DNA of 64,000 bases from Chloroflexota bacterium (GCA_025354985.1 JANXLU010000012.1:62001-126000); one strand, 5' to 3'; counted from the first letter of the stretch, positions 44,024-52,553 are shown. Notes: generated by a model not told the origin, from the letters alone. Translations and numbers: made by a program.

Positions 44024-44176
44024 ATGTTTAGCGATAATAATGCCATCTATCTGATCATGGCGTATTGTGTATTCATCGGCGGCATTCTTTCGTACTTGAT
44101 TTCATTAATACTTAGAACCGCCAACGTAAAGCGCGACGAGCGTGAAATCGCCGAGTACGAAAAGGAAACTCACTGA
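44024..44176 (+). CDS. ccmD: CcmD-like small membrane protein
   Basis: A 50-codon gene sits between ccmC and ccdA. It encodes one N-terminal hydrophobic span (IYLIMAYCVFIGGILSYLIS) and then a charged helix (KRDEREIAEYEKE), the build of CcmD, which stabilises the CcmABC heme complex. Its stop overlaps the next start (TGATG at 44174-44178). A GGAAA near its 3' end can serve as ribosome-binding site for ccdA. Sequence similarity in such short proteins is weak, so the name rests mainly on size, topology and position. Confidence 0.72.
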   Translation: MFSDNNAIYLIMAYCVFIGGILSYLISLILRTANVKRDEREIAEYEKETH

Positions 44177-44970
44177 TGGCACAGATTTTGGTGACCCCAG
44201 CTAACCGCGCGGCATCCGACCGGGCGCGAAGACTATCCACGTTTATCCAGGGCGTTTGGTTTGTATTAGGTTTTGCCACCTTCATCATTGGAGTGCTTGG
44301 TCTTATCGGCACGGTTCTTGGCGACCTGTTCTTTGATGCACGCAAGATTCTGCAAATCGCCGGTGGCATCATGCTAATCGGTTTTGGGCTGTTTACGCTT
44401 GGTGTGATTAAGATTCCGTTCCTGTATTCAGATACCCGCAGGAGCCTTGGCGGCGTGAGTCGGGGCGTAGGCGCGGCCCAAAGCTACCTCACCGGGTTGT
44501 CATTTGCTGCGGGCTGGTCACCATGCATTGGGCCATTCCTTGGGGCTATTTTGTCGCTGAGTTTTACCGCGAGCGGAATCGCCCAAAGACTGATTTTGTT
44601 GACGGCGTATGTGGCCGGGTTGGGCGTGCCATTCCTGTTGGTAGCGCTGCTTGCGGATCGGCTGACGCCGCTATTGGCTGGACTTAAGCGAAACATGCGC
44701 GCGATTGAACTTATCAGCGGCGGTCTGCTGATCGGTATCGGAATCCTGATGTTGATGGGTCAGTTAGCCCAATTTTCACAGGTATTTTCGTCAGTTGACC
44801 TCGGGCTGGATACCGCTATTCTCGGCAACGGTGGCATGGAAGCTCCGACTTTCCTTGTTGCCGCGGCTGCGGGCTTCCTAAGCTTCGCCTCGCCATGCGT
44901 CCTCCCGCTCGTCCCGGCATATCTGGGATACATCGGCGGTTGGGCGGTCAACAGCGCTGATCGCGTGTGA
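44176..44970 (+). CDS. ccdA: CcdA-type thiol-electron transporter, circularly permuted
   Basis: This 264-residue protein with six spans carries reducing equivalents across the membrane for cytochrome c maturation through two cysteines. In ordinary CcdA the FxSPCVLPL span comes first and the GWxPCxGP span fourth. Here GWSPCIGPFLGAIL (Cys117) comes first. The protein ends with a span that reads like a normal CcdA N terminus, starting at Met221 (MEAPTFLVAAAAGFLSF, then ASPCVLPLVPAYLGYIGG, Cys241). The first residues (TPANRAASDRARRLSTFIQG) look like the loop that normally follows that span. No piece appears to be lost. Overlap with ccmD supports real translation. A truncated tandem duplication or assembly error is the alternative. 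Confidence 0.8.
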   Translation: MAQILVTPANRAASDRARRLSTFIQGVWFVLGFATFIIGVLGLIGTVLGDLFFDARKILQIAGGIMLIGFGLFTLGVIKIPFLYSDTRRSLGGVSRGVGAAQSYLTGLSFAAGWSPCIGPFLGAILSLSFTASGIAQRLILLTAYVAGLGVPFLLVALLADRLTPLLAGLKRNMRAIELISGGLLIGIGILMLMGQLAQFSQVFSSVDLGLDTAILGNGGMEAPTFLVAAAAGFLSFASPCVLPLVPAYLGYIGGWAVNSADRV

Positions 44971-45026
44971 CGATCGTCAAAATTTCTCTGACAGCCTTAG
45001 TTGGAAAAGACGTGCGCCTTTATTAT

Positions 45027-45391
45027 CATTCGAACCAAATTTCAACTTCGTAGCCATCTGGATCTGCGACATAGGCATATAGGAAACCCAGGCCGAAGTC
45101 ACCACGGCGACGCACGCGCCCCCCTGCATTACCGACCTCCACCAGCGCAACCTCATTGTCCTCGGGTGCCTGAAGCCGAAATCCAAAATGCACTATCCCA
45201 CGCATTTGCCCTGGAAACGGTGCGGTTTGATCAAACGTAATTACGTCTTGCTGCCCCGGTGTTTTTGCGTGAATTCGACCCTGTTCGCGAAAATAGGCTT
45301 AGAGACCAAAGACACTTGAGTAGAAACTGTACGTTCGTTCACCATCTTGAACCGCCATCGCAAGGTGAGTTAAGCCAAAGGTATTGACCAT
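45027..45391 (-). pseudogene. VOC (glyoxalase) family gene with one in-frame stop
   Basis: From ATG 45391 the frame encodes a ~120-residue vicinal-oxygen-chelate protein: THLAMAVQDGERTYSFYSSV, GRIHAKTPGQQDVITFDQ and a terminal YAYVADPDGYEVEIWFE. Codon 31 is TAA (45299-45301), right after SSVFGL where homologues continue without a gap; the rest of the frame is intact. It follows metW by 22 bp and so is the last gene of the methionine operon. It is either a young pseudogene, a stop-codon readthrough gene or a sequencing error. Confidence 0.8.
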
Positions 45392-45413
45392 GGATTTAAT
45401 TCGGAGCGCAAAG

Positions 45414-45983
45414 CTATTCCGCGCGGATGACATATACCGCCATCCGCGCGGCGAGGGATTGGGCGTTGTTTACGTGTCCACGACCATTGACGTAGCGCTT
45501 GTGTTCGACACGAGCTCCCAGGGTGGCGATAAACGCCTCGAACTGATCCAAGGTAATGGCTCGGATGCGCGGCTCGCCAGAAGCCAGGGAGGTTCCATAG
45601 CCCCGACCGAGCACAGACTGTACCCTGGAGCGCCAATGCCCGGCGTTGGCAAATGAGATGACACTGCGTGCCCCAACCCGCAGCATTTCACGCACCACTG
45701 GAACAGGTTCGTTCAAATAGCCGATGGTGTCACTCAGCACGACATAGTCAAAGACGCCATCACGAAAGTCCGCCAGACCTTCTTCAATGTTGCCCTGGCG
45801 CACCGGCACGCCGCGCGCGATACAGGCGCGCACTTTGGTCTCGCTAAGCTCCACCCCGCGTGCATTGGCTTGCTTGTCACGGATAAGCGCGGCAAGCAAT
45901 TCACCATCGCCGCAACCAAGATCGAGCACCTTGGCGTTCAAAGGGATCAAGCCGGTGATGATCTTTAAATCAAGTCTTTCCAT
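45414..45983 (-). CDS. metW: Methionine biosynthesis protein MetW
   Basis: This 189-residue methyltransferase-fold protein regularly accompanies MetX and supports homoserine acetylation. Motif I is VLDLGCGDGELLAALI, followed by GVELSETKVRACIARGVPV and NIEEGLADFRDGVFDYVVLSDT, all characteristic of MetW. It lies 18 bp after the sulfur-carrier fusion gene in the methionine operon, so it should respond to the SAM riboswitch at 52.6-52.7 kb. Confidence 0.92.
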   Translation of the reverse strand: MERLDLKIITGLIPLNAKVLDLGCGDGELLAALIRDKQANARGVELSETKVRACIARGVPVRQGNIEEGLADFRDGVFDYVVLSDTIGYLNEPVPVVREMLRVGARSVISFANAGHWRSRVQSVLGRGYGTSLASGEPRIRAITLDQFEAFIATLGARVEHKRYVNGRGHVNNAQSLAARMAVYVIRAE

Positions 45984-46001
45984 GGCGTAACTCGGACGCG
46001 A

Positions 46002-47444
46002 TCAATATGTAGGCAGCGTGGGATCAATTTCGTTTACCCAGGCAAGCACGCCGCCGGCGACATTTTTGACGTTTTTGAAACCAGCGCTCAGCAACAGTTT
46101 GGTGACATCCGCGCTCCGACCACCACCCTTGCACTGCACAAGCACTTCACTGTGCTGGGCGAGCTCGGCGAGATGGTCGGTCACAGAGGCCTTTGGCATC
46201 AGCACCGCGCCGGGAATGCGCACGATTTCCCATTCATGTGGCTCCCGAACATCGATCAAGGTGGCCGAGCCCAGACCGGTCTTCAAGCGGTCACTCAATT
46301 CATGTACGCTAATTTCCGGGATTCCGCTGGGTGCTTCGTCATGTACCGCGCCGGCTTTGGGCACACCACAAAATTGATCATAATCAATCAACGCATGAAT
46401 CGTGCGGTTCTTTCCGCAGATGGGACAGTCAGGATCCTTGCGCAGCTTGAGCGTACGAAACGACATCTCAAGTGCGTCGTAAATCAGCAACCGACCGATC
46501 AACGGTTCTCCGGCGCCGGTGATCAATTTGACCGTCTCAGTAGCCTGAATCACCCCGATAATACCCGGGAGCACGCCAAGTACGCCACCCTCTGCACAGC
46601 TTGGAACCAACCCCGGTGGTGGTGGCTCACTGTATAAACAGCGATAGCACGGGCCATTCGGCGCGCCAAACACCGAGGCTTGACCGTCAAACCGAAAAAT
46701 ACTGCCATAAATGTTGATCTTGCCCAGCAGTACGCAGGCGTCGTTCACCAAGTAGCGGGTCTGAAAGTTGTCGGTGCCGTCAACCACGTAGTCATAGTCC
46801 CTGATGATCTCCATGGCGTTTTCGCTCGTCAACGGAACCTCATAACCGTTGACCTTAACATGCGGGTTTATGTCCGCAATACGCGCCCGAGCGCTCTCCA
46901 TCTTTGATTTACCCACCGTGCTGGTGCCGTGAATAATCTGGCGCTGCAGGTTGCTCTCATCAACTACGTCAAAGTCGACGATGCCCAGCGTGCCAACACC
47001 GGCCGCTGCCAGATACATCGCGCAGGGTGAGCCGAGACCACCTGCGCCAACCAACAGGACTTTTGCCGCTTTGAGCTTTTTCTGACCAGACGGTCCAATT
47101 TCCGGCAGGATTAGATGCCGTGAATATCGACGAATTTCCGCATTGGTCAGGGTCACCGGTTCATCTGGCGCTCCGCCGGCCACGCTTGGCACAATACTTA
47201 GCGTAGAACCGGCCGGCACCGGCGTGTCCATGCCCTGGAGGTAGCGCACGTCTTCATCACCGAGATAAATATTGACAAAGCTGCGCAGCTTGCCCTCGTC
47301 GGTAAAAAGGTGTGGCTTCAGTGCAGGGTGTTGTGTTACCAATGTGGCGACAACAGCGCTAACCGAGCCCGGTTGCAGGATGATCTGCTTTGCGCCGCCA
47401 ACGTTGGGCCGCAAGGGTGTGGGGATTTTTACGGTAATCGTCAT
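46002..47444 (-). CDS. Sulfur carrier - MoeZ-type E1 - rhodanese fusion
   Basis: This 480-residue protein has three domains. Residues 1-91 are a MoaD/CysO-type beta-grasp carrier ending in SVAGG (Gly90-Gly91). Residues ~98-345 form a ThiF/MoeB adenylyltransferase with GAGGLGSP (133-140), RYLVNDAC (Cys237) and a zinc site of CxxC pairs (266/269, 340/343). Residues ~378-480 form a rhodanese domain with the active loop CKGGGRS (Cys438). E1 plus rhodanese is the MoeZ layout, which activates CysO in mycobacteria. The carrier's diglycine is not free here but continues into the linker APDEPV. Position between trans-sulfuration genes and metW suggests sulfur supply for homocysteine. ATG 47444 is chosen because homology begins there. 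Confidence 0.9.
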   Translation of the reverse strand: MTITVKIPTPLRPNVGGAKQIILQPGSVSAVVATLVTQHPALKPHLFTDEGKLRSFVNIYLGDEDVRYLQGMDTPVPAGSTLSIVPSVAGGAPDEPVTLTNAEIRRYSRHLILPEIGPSGQKKLKAAKVLLVGAGGLGSPCAMYLAAAGVGTLGIVDFDVVDESNLQRQIIHGTSTVGKSKMESARARIADINPHVKVNGYEVPLTSENAMEIIRDYDYVVDGTDNFQTRYLVNDACVLLGKINIYGSIFRFDGQASVFGAPNGPCYRCLYSEPPPPGLVPSCAEGGVLGVLPGIIGVIQATETVKLITGAGEPLIGRLLIYDALEMSFRTLKLRKDPDCPICGKNRTIHALIDYDQFCGVPKAGAVHDEAPSGIPEISVHELSDRLKTGLGSATLIDVREPHEWEIVRIPGAVLMPKASVTDHLAELAQHSEVLVQCKGGGRSADVTKLLLSAGFKNVKNVAGGVLAWVNEIDPTLPTY

Positions 47445-47466
47445 GTTGGAAATTTTGTCCTGTTTG

Positions 47467-48681
47467 CTAAAGGAGTGCAAGCGCCCGGGTCAGATCCTGC
47501 AGAATATCATCGACATCCTCGATGCCCACGCTGAGGCGGATGAGTCCGTCGCCGATACCCTGCGCCCGGCGCTGATCGACACTGAGTTCCCGGTGTGATG
47601 ACAGCGGCGGATACGTCACCATTGAATAAATATCACCCAGCGACGTTGCGGGCAGCACAAGCGAAAGCGCATCCATGAACTTAAACGCAGCCTCTCGCGA
47701 ATCCTGCGCCAATTCAAACGCAATCATGCCACCAAACTTTCCGCCAAACTGCGCGGCGGCAAAAGCATGTTGTGGATGCGAGGTTAGTCCCGGATAGATC
47801 ACACGCTTGACCGCGGGGTGTTGTTCAAGCGCCGTTGCGATGTACAGCGCCGAGGCGCATTGTCGATGTAGACGCAACTCAAGGGTTTTAATGCCACGCG
47901 AAATCATGCGGGCTTCAAACGCACCCAGATTCATCCCCAGAGTGTGCGCATAGTTGCGCAGCGTATCCAAAACCAGGCTGGTTCTGGCCACGGCCACGCC
48001 ACCCAACGCATCACCGTGACCGCTCAGATATTTGGTGGCGCTATGCACCACAATATCCGCGCCCAACTGCAACGGTTGCTGCAGGATCGGTGTGGTTAGG
48101 GTGGCATCCACAATCAGGCGGGCGTCCGCGGCGCGCGCAAGTTTGGCGATAGTTGCGATGTCCGCAATCTTTAGAAGTGGATTACTGATGGATTCAACCA
48201 GCACAACATCCGGCTCACATTCCTCGATCTGCGCCGCGACCTGGCCCATGTCGCACATATCGCAATATGTGATTTGAGCGCCGTGGGTGGCGATGAAGTC
48301 CCGCAACAACACGTGATCCGCGCCATATAAATCATGAGACGCCAGCACGTGGCGCGGCTGTGGCGCCATGCTGCCCCGTGGCGTGCCCGCCGCGAGGATG
48401 GCCAGGTAAATGGCCGCCATACCACTGCTGCACGCCACCGCGCCCCGCCCACCCTCGGCGACGGTCATAACCTGCTCCAACTGGTTGGTGGTTGGGCCGC
48501 CGTGCCGAATGTAATAGACATTCGTGTCACCCGCGGCAAACGCATCGTCCAGCGCTGCGGCGGACGAATACACATAGGTGGTGCTTGAATGAATCGGAGT
48601 CGAGGTGGGCACAACGCGGCCATCTGCGCGATCGTGCTCACCCGTGTGAATCAATTTTGTGTTGAGATGAAGTTCGGTCAT
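47467..48681 (-). CDS. Trans-sulfuration PLP enzyme (cystathionine gamma-synthase/lyase type)
   Basis: This 404-residue Cys/Met-metabolism PLP enzyme has the PLP lysine in VVHSATKYLSGHGDALGG, the N-terminal HTGEHDRADGRVVPTSTPIH, and the terminal motif LIRLSVGIEDVDDILQDL. The usual YxRxxNPT substrate loop is YYIRHGGPTTNQLE. It could act as cystathionine gamma-synthase, cystathionine lyase or a second acylhomoserine sulfhydrylase; the sequence does not decide. It starts 8 bp after metX. Together with metY the operon has two enzymes of this family. Confidence 0.9.
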   Translation of the reverse strand: MTELHLNTKLIHTGEHDRADGRVVPTSTPIHSSTTYVYSSAAALDDAFAAGDTNVYYIRHGGPTTNQLEQVMTVAEGGRGAVACSSGMAAIYLAILAAGTPRGSMAPQPRHVLASHDLYGADHVLLRDFIATHGAQITYCDMCDMGQVAAQIEECEPDVVLVESISNPLLKIADIATIAKLARAADARLIVDATLTTPILQQPLQLGADIVVHSATKYLSGHGDALGGVAVARTSLVLDTLRNYAHTLGMNLGAFEARMISRGIKTLELRLHRQCASALYIATALEQHPAVKRVIYPGLTSHPQHAFAAAQFGGKFGGMIAFELAQDSREAAFKFMDALSLVLPATSLGDIYSMVTYPPLSSHRELSVDQRRAQGIGDGLIRLSVGIEDVDDILQDLTRALALL

Positions 48682-48689
48682 TGGATAAC

Positions 48690-49787
48690 TTACACGCGCT
48701 TTAGAAAGTCCCGGGCCAGCTCGGCCAGGCGATCCACTTCCAACAGGAAGGCATCATGCCCATAGTCACTGTTGATTTCCACGTAGGTTGCGTCAATGTC
48801 ATTTTGCAACAACGCGCGCACCAGCTCCTTGGACTGGGCGGATGGATACAGCCAGTCACTGGTATAACTCATAACCAGAAACTTTGCAGTGGTTTTGCGA
48901 AAGGCATCCGCCAACGAGGGCAAACCATAACTCAGGTCAAAATAATCCATGGCCTTGCTGAGATACAAAAACGAGTTCGCATCAAAGCGCTTGGTGAACT
49001 GATTGCCACGGTAGGTCAAATAGGTTTCAACCTCGAACTCGCTCTCAAACGTATAGCCATAGTGCGTATTGATGCGCATGCGCCGGCCAAACTTTTCGCG
49101 CATGCTGGCGTCACTCAGAAAGGTGATGTGCCCGATCATGCGCGCTACGGCCAGCCCGCTGTCCGGGCGTGCGCCTTCATAGTATTCGCCCTTGCGCCAA
49201 TTCGGGTCGGCATAGATCGCCTGGCGCGGCACCTCGTTAAGCGCGATGGTCTGTGCGCTCAGCCGAGCCGTGCTGGCCAGCACGATCGCGCTCCGCAGCC
49301 GCTTTGGATAGCTCACAGACCACTGCAGCGCCTGCATCCCACCCATGCTGCCGCCAGCCACACACAACCAGTACACGATGCCAAGATGATCAGACAACAA
49401 CGCCTGCGCGTCCACCATATCGGCAATCGTCACGATGGGAAAGCTGAGCGCATAGGGTTTGCCTGTGGCCGGATTGACCGAGGCCGGCCCCGTGCTGCCG
49501 TTACAGCCCCCCAGCACGTTGCTGCACACTACAAAGTATTTGTCGGTGTCAAAAGCCTTGCCGGGCCCAACGGCCTCTTCCCACCAGCCCGGGCGGGATT
49601 CTCCCGTGCTACTCGCGCCCGCCAAATGCGCATCTCCACTCCATGCATGACAGATCAAAATAGCGTTGGTACGTGCGGGGTTCAGGCTGCCATAGGTTTC
49701 ATATGCAAGCGTAATTGGGCCAAGCGTGGCCCCGCTTTGCAGCTTGAGCTCGGACTCGTGGTTGAAGATTTTCTGGTCGCTGATCAT
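48690..49787 (-). CDS. metX: Homoserine O-acetyltransferase
   Basis: This 365-residue alpha/beta-hydrolase-fold enzyme activates homoserine with acetyl-CoA as the first committed step of methionine synthesis. Signatures include YETYGSLNPARTNAILICHA, VCSNVLGGCNGSTGP, the nucleophile GGSMGGMQAL (Ser near 145), the acid in TSDWLYP and the His in YGHDAFL. The active site cannot distinguish acetyl from succinyl transfer with certainty; the partner MetY favours acetyl. ATG 49787 overlaps the MFS gene stop (ATGA). A start 117 bp upstream would overlap the MFS coding region. Confidence 0.95.
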   Translation of the reverse strand: MISDQKIFNHESELKLQSGATLGPITLAYETYGSLNPARTNAILICHAWSGDAHLAGASSTGESRPGWWEEAVGPGKAFDTDKYFVVCSNVLGGCNGSTGPASVNPATGKPYALSFPIVTIADMVDAQALLSDHLGIVYWLCVAGGSMGGMQALQWSVSYPKRLRSAIVLASTARLSAQTIALNEVPRQAIYADPNWRKGEYYEGARPDSGLAVARMIGHITFLSDASMREKFGRRMRINTHYGYTFESEFEVETYLTYRGNQFTKRFDANSFLYLSKAMDYFDLSYGLPSLADAFRKTTAKFLVMSYTSDWLYPSAQSKELVRALLQNDIDATYVEINSDYGHDAFLLEVDRLAELARDFLKRV

Positions 49788-50995
49788 TTTTCCTCGGGCG
49801 GCTTGACCGAGACAAACCCGCGATACAGCGCCAGATCGTAGATGATCTTGAGCGCACCAGCGGCGATAAAGGGCAGGCTGAGAAACGCGCTTGCAAAAGT
49901 CCATGTGAGCGCTGGAGCTAGCGCGCCTCCCACGCTGCGCGCGATCCCGGTGATCCCGGCCGCAGCGCTGCGCTCACCCGGTGTGACTACTGCCATCACG
50001 TAGCTCTGGCGGGTGGGCACATCCATTTGCGAGATGGAAAAGCGCATCAGCAACACCAGGATCGCCAACGGCAAGGTCGGCATCAGTGGCACCAACATGA
50101 GCAGAATGTTTGACGGGATATGCGTGAATACCATCGTGTTGATCAACCCAATCCGCGCCGCCAGCCAGGTGGCGCTTAGCGCGGAGATGCCGGCCAAAAT
50201 ATTAGCGGCAAAAAAGATGCTGCCGAGCGTAGCGGGTTCCAGGTCAAACTTAGTCTTAAACCAATACGCCATAAACGACTGCAGTACCAGTCCGCTACCA
50301 AACGAATCGAGCGCAAATAGTGCCGACAGCCAGGTGACAATGTTACGCGACTTGGTGAGGCCAAAGCGACCACCCGCAGGTTGTTCCGCCGGCTTTGTCT
50401 CCACACCCGCAGAAACAAACATAAACAGCAAAGCCAGCAGTACGCCAAGCACGGCGTACACCACCACAATGGACCGATAACTTGCGAGATCTGCGACCCC
50501 AGCGTTCTTTAGCACCTGGACCAGAAGACCACTGAGCAGCGTCCCAGTGGCGGTGGAAAAAGATCCCAACAGGTTGTACCAGGCAAACGTGCGTGTGCGC
50601 TGGTCGCCGGGAATGATCTGGGTGAGCGCTGCCTGTTCTATTGGAAGAAACGGACCGACTTCGTTGCCGCTCGGGCTGATAACGCCAATGATGGCGGTAA
50701 CCACGAGCAAAATGTAGTTATCCGTAACCGCAAAAATCGCACCGGCAACGAGCATAAGCACCGCACCTGCAATTAGCATCCGACGCCGACCGATCCGATC
50801 CGCATTGATGGTGATCCACAGCGAAACAATCGCATCCCCCGCCAGTGTCAGCGATATCAACCAACCTATTTGGGATGTATCCAGCCCCACCCTGGCCAGA
50901 TAAAGCGCAAGCGCAACTGCGAGGAAACCATAGGCAAACATGCGCAACATGCGCGTGGCAAACAATAGTTTGAAGTCGGTCGATAACTTATTCAC
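49784..50995 (-). CDS. MFS transporter in the methionine operon
   Basis: The protein has 403 residues with twelve hydrophobic spans. The loop between spans 2 and 3 is NADRIGRRRMLIAG, the MFS signature (GxLaDRxGRR), and the second half has an equivalent RIGLINTMV. The substrate is not known. Its position between metY and metX under one SAM riboswitch suggests export or uptake of methionine, a precursor or a sulfur compound. Its start overlaps the end of the 83-aa gene by 8 bp, and its stop overlaps the metX start. Confidence 0.85.
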   Translation of the reverse strand: MNKLSTDFKLLFATRMLRMFAYGFLAVALALYLARVGLDTSQIGWLISLTLAGDAIVSLWITINADRIGRRRMLIAGAVLMLVAGAIFAVTDNYILLVVTAIIGVISPSGNEVGPFLPIEQAALTQIIPGDQRTRTFAWYNLLGSFSTATGTLLSGLLVQVLKNAGVADLASYRSIVVVYAVLGVLLALLFMFVSAGVETKPAEQPAGGRFGLTKSRNIVTWLSALFALDSFGSGLVLQSFMAYWFKTKFDLEPATLGSIFFAANILAGISALSATWLAARIGLINTMVFTHIPSNILLMLVPLMPTLPLAILVLLMRFSISQMDVPTRQSYVMAVVTPGERSAAAGITGIARSVGGALAPALTWTFASAFLSLPFIAAGALKIIYDLALYRGFVSVKPPEEK

Positions 50996-51239
50996 GAGTG
51001 AACTTTATCAATCGCATGGATGGAGTCTTTCCATCCGCCTCATCCGCCAGCGTGACGTCAATCTCATCACCAATGGCAACACTGGCGCTTAGCGCGCGCA
51101 GCAATGTGCGATCCGCACCCACCTTGACCAGGTAGGGATAGCACACTGTGCGCGAGCCAAACTTGGCCGGCAACTCTTTAAAGAGTTGTACGCCATCCTG
51201 TTGGATGGCGGTCAGGAGCATTCTGGTTTGGGTCAGCAT
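50988..51239 (-). CDS. 83-residue protein of the methionine operon, unknown
   Basis: This small soluble protein is mixed alpha/beta with no signal peptide or membrane span. A middle segment (KFGSRTVCYPYLVKVG) and an acidic C-terminal half (SVAIGDEIDVTLADEADG) suggest a small beta-barrel or OB-like fold. The single cysteine is at residue 33. The start codon overlaps the metY stop (TAATG at 51241-51237) and its end overlaps the MFS start, so it is surely translated as part of the operon. I recognise no family. Confidence 0.75.
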   Translation of the reverse strand: MLTQTRMLLTAIQQDGVQLFKELPAKFGSRTVCYPYLVKVGADRTLLRALSASVAIGDEIDVTLADEADGKTPSMRLIKFTRE

Positions 51240-52516
51240 TAACCAAGCGCTTGATCAATATCCCAAATAATATCGTTTACGTCCTCAATTCCGATGCTCA
51301 GACGAATAAAGTCATCCGTAACGCCGGTCGACAACTGCTCTGCTGCGGTCAGCTGGCTGTGGGTGGTGCTGGCCGGGTGAATTGCCAGGCTCTTGGCGTC
51401 GCCAATATTGGCAACATGGCTAAACATCTTCAGATTCTCGATGAACTTCTGCCCAGCCGCCCGGCCACCTGCGATACCAAAGCCGATCAGTGCGGTAAGA
51501 CCCTTGGGCGCGACCCTGGCCAGGTCGGTCTTCCACTTGTAGTCGGCCAGGCTTGGGTGATTGACCCAGGCGACGCTGGCATGGCCGCTTAGGTGCTTGG
51601 CCACCGTATTGGCGTTGGCAATATGCCTATCCATGCGCACGTGCAACGTCTCCAACCCCAGGATGTTTAGCCAGGAGTTGAGTGGGCTCTGGCTGGCGCC
51701 AATGTCTCGCAACAATGTCAGGCGGGCCTTGAGAATATAAGCCGGGGCGCCCAACGCGCTATAGGTCAGTCCATGATAACTCTGATCGGGCTCATTAAAT
51801 AGCGCATTATGACGGCTGCTCTTGGACCAGTCATACTTGCCGCTATCCACAATCACGCCGCCGATACTGGTTCCGTGACCACCAATGTATTTCGTCGTAC
51901 TATGGACCACGATGTCAGCACCCCATTCGATCGGGCGAACCAAATAGGGCGTAGCTGCAGTGTTGTCCACGATCAGCGGCACGCCGTGCGCATGGGCAAC
52001 CTTGGCCGTAGCCTCGATGGGATACAGGTTCAGTCGTGGGTTTCCAACCGTTTCACCATAAATGGCCTTGGTGTTTGGCTTGATCGCAGCGGCAAGAGCA
52101 GCCAAGTCATCCGGATCCACAAACGTGCACTCGATGCCAAACTTTGGCAGCGTGTAGTGAAACAGGTTATAGGTGCCGCCATATACACCCGTGCTGCACA
52201 CGATGTGATCACCCGCACTTGCAAGGTTCATCACCGCAAAGCTGGAGGCCGCCTGACCGCTGGCCAGTACCAGACCACCCACACCACCCTCGAGCGCGGC
52301 GATCCGCTGCTCGACCACATCATTGGTAGGGTTCATCAGGCGGGTGTAAATATTGCCAAATTCCTTGAGACCAAACAGATTTGCCGCGTGCTCGGTGCTC
52401 TTAAATTGGTAGCTGGTTGTCTGGTGAATGGGTGCGGCGCGAGATCCGGTTGTTGGGTCAGGCGAGGTGCCCGCGTGCAGGGCCAGGCTGTCGAAACTTA
52501 GTTTATGGTCAGACAT
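51239..52516 (-). CDS. metY: O-acetylhomoserine sulfhydrylase (homocysteine synthase)
   Basis: This 425-residue PLP enzyme makes homocysteine from O-acetylhomoserine and a sulfur donor. Its start LALHAGTSPDPTTGSRAAPI is characteristic of MetY, as is the insert-bearing YTRLMNPTNDVVEQRIAALEGG. The PLP lysine is in VVHSTTKYIGGHGTSIGG and the end in FIRLSIGIEDVNDI. ATG 52516 is chosen by homology; GGA lies 12 nt upstream, within the spacer after the riboswitch terminator. It is the first gene of the methionine operon. Confidence 0.95.
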   Translation of the reverse strand: MSDHKLSFDSLALHAGTSPDPTTGSRAAPIHQTTSYQFKSTEHAANLFGLKEFGNIYTRLMNPTNDVVEQRIAALEGGVGGLVLASGQAASSFAVMNLASAGDHIVCSTGVYGGTYNLFHYTLPKFGIECTFVDPDDLAALAAAIKPNTKAIYGETVGNPRLNLYPIEATAKVAHAHGVPLIVDNTAATPYLVRPIEWGADIVVHSTTKYIGGHGTSIGGVIVDSGKYDWSKSSRHNALFNEPDQSYHGLTYSALGAPAYILKARLTLLRDIGASQSPLNSWLNILGLETLHVRMDRHIANANTVAKHLSGHASVAWVNHPSLADYKWKTDLARVAPKGLTALIGFGIAGGRAAGQKFIENLKMFSHVANIGDAKSLAIHPASTTHSQLTAAEQLSTGVTDDFIRLSIGIEDVNDIIWDIDQALG

Positions 52517-52553
52517 GTTCGGATTTTCCTTTTTGTTTTTTGCAGCTGTTTTG

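Noticed and set aside
48756-49841. Long open frame (361 codons) on the plus strand
   Set aside because: It is antisense to metX, which has full family signatures; the composition is typical of a shadow frame.
51809-52501. 230-codon plus-strand frame
   Set aside because: Antisense to metY, with no recognisable domain.
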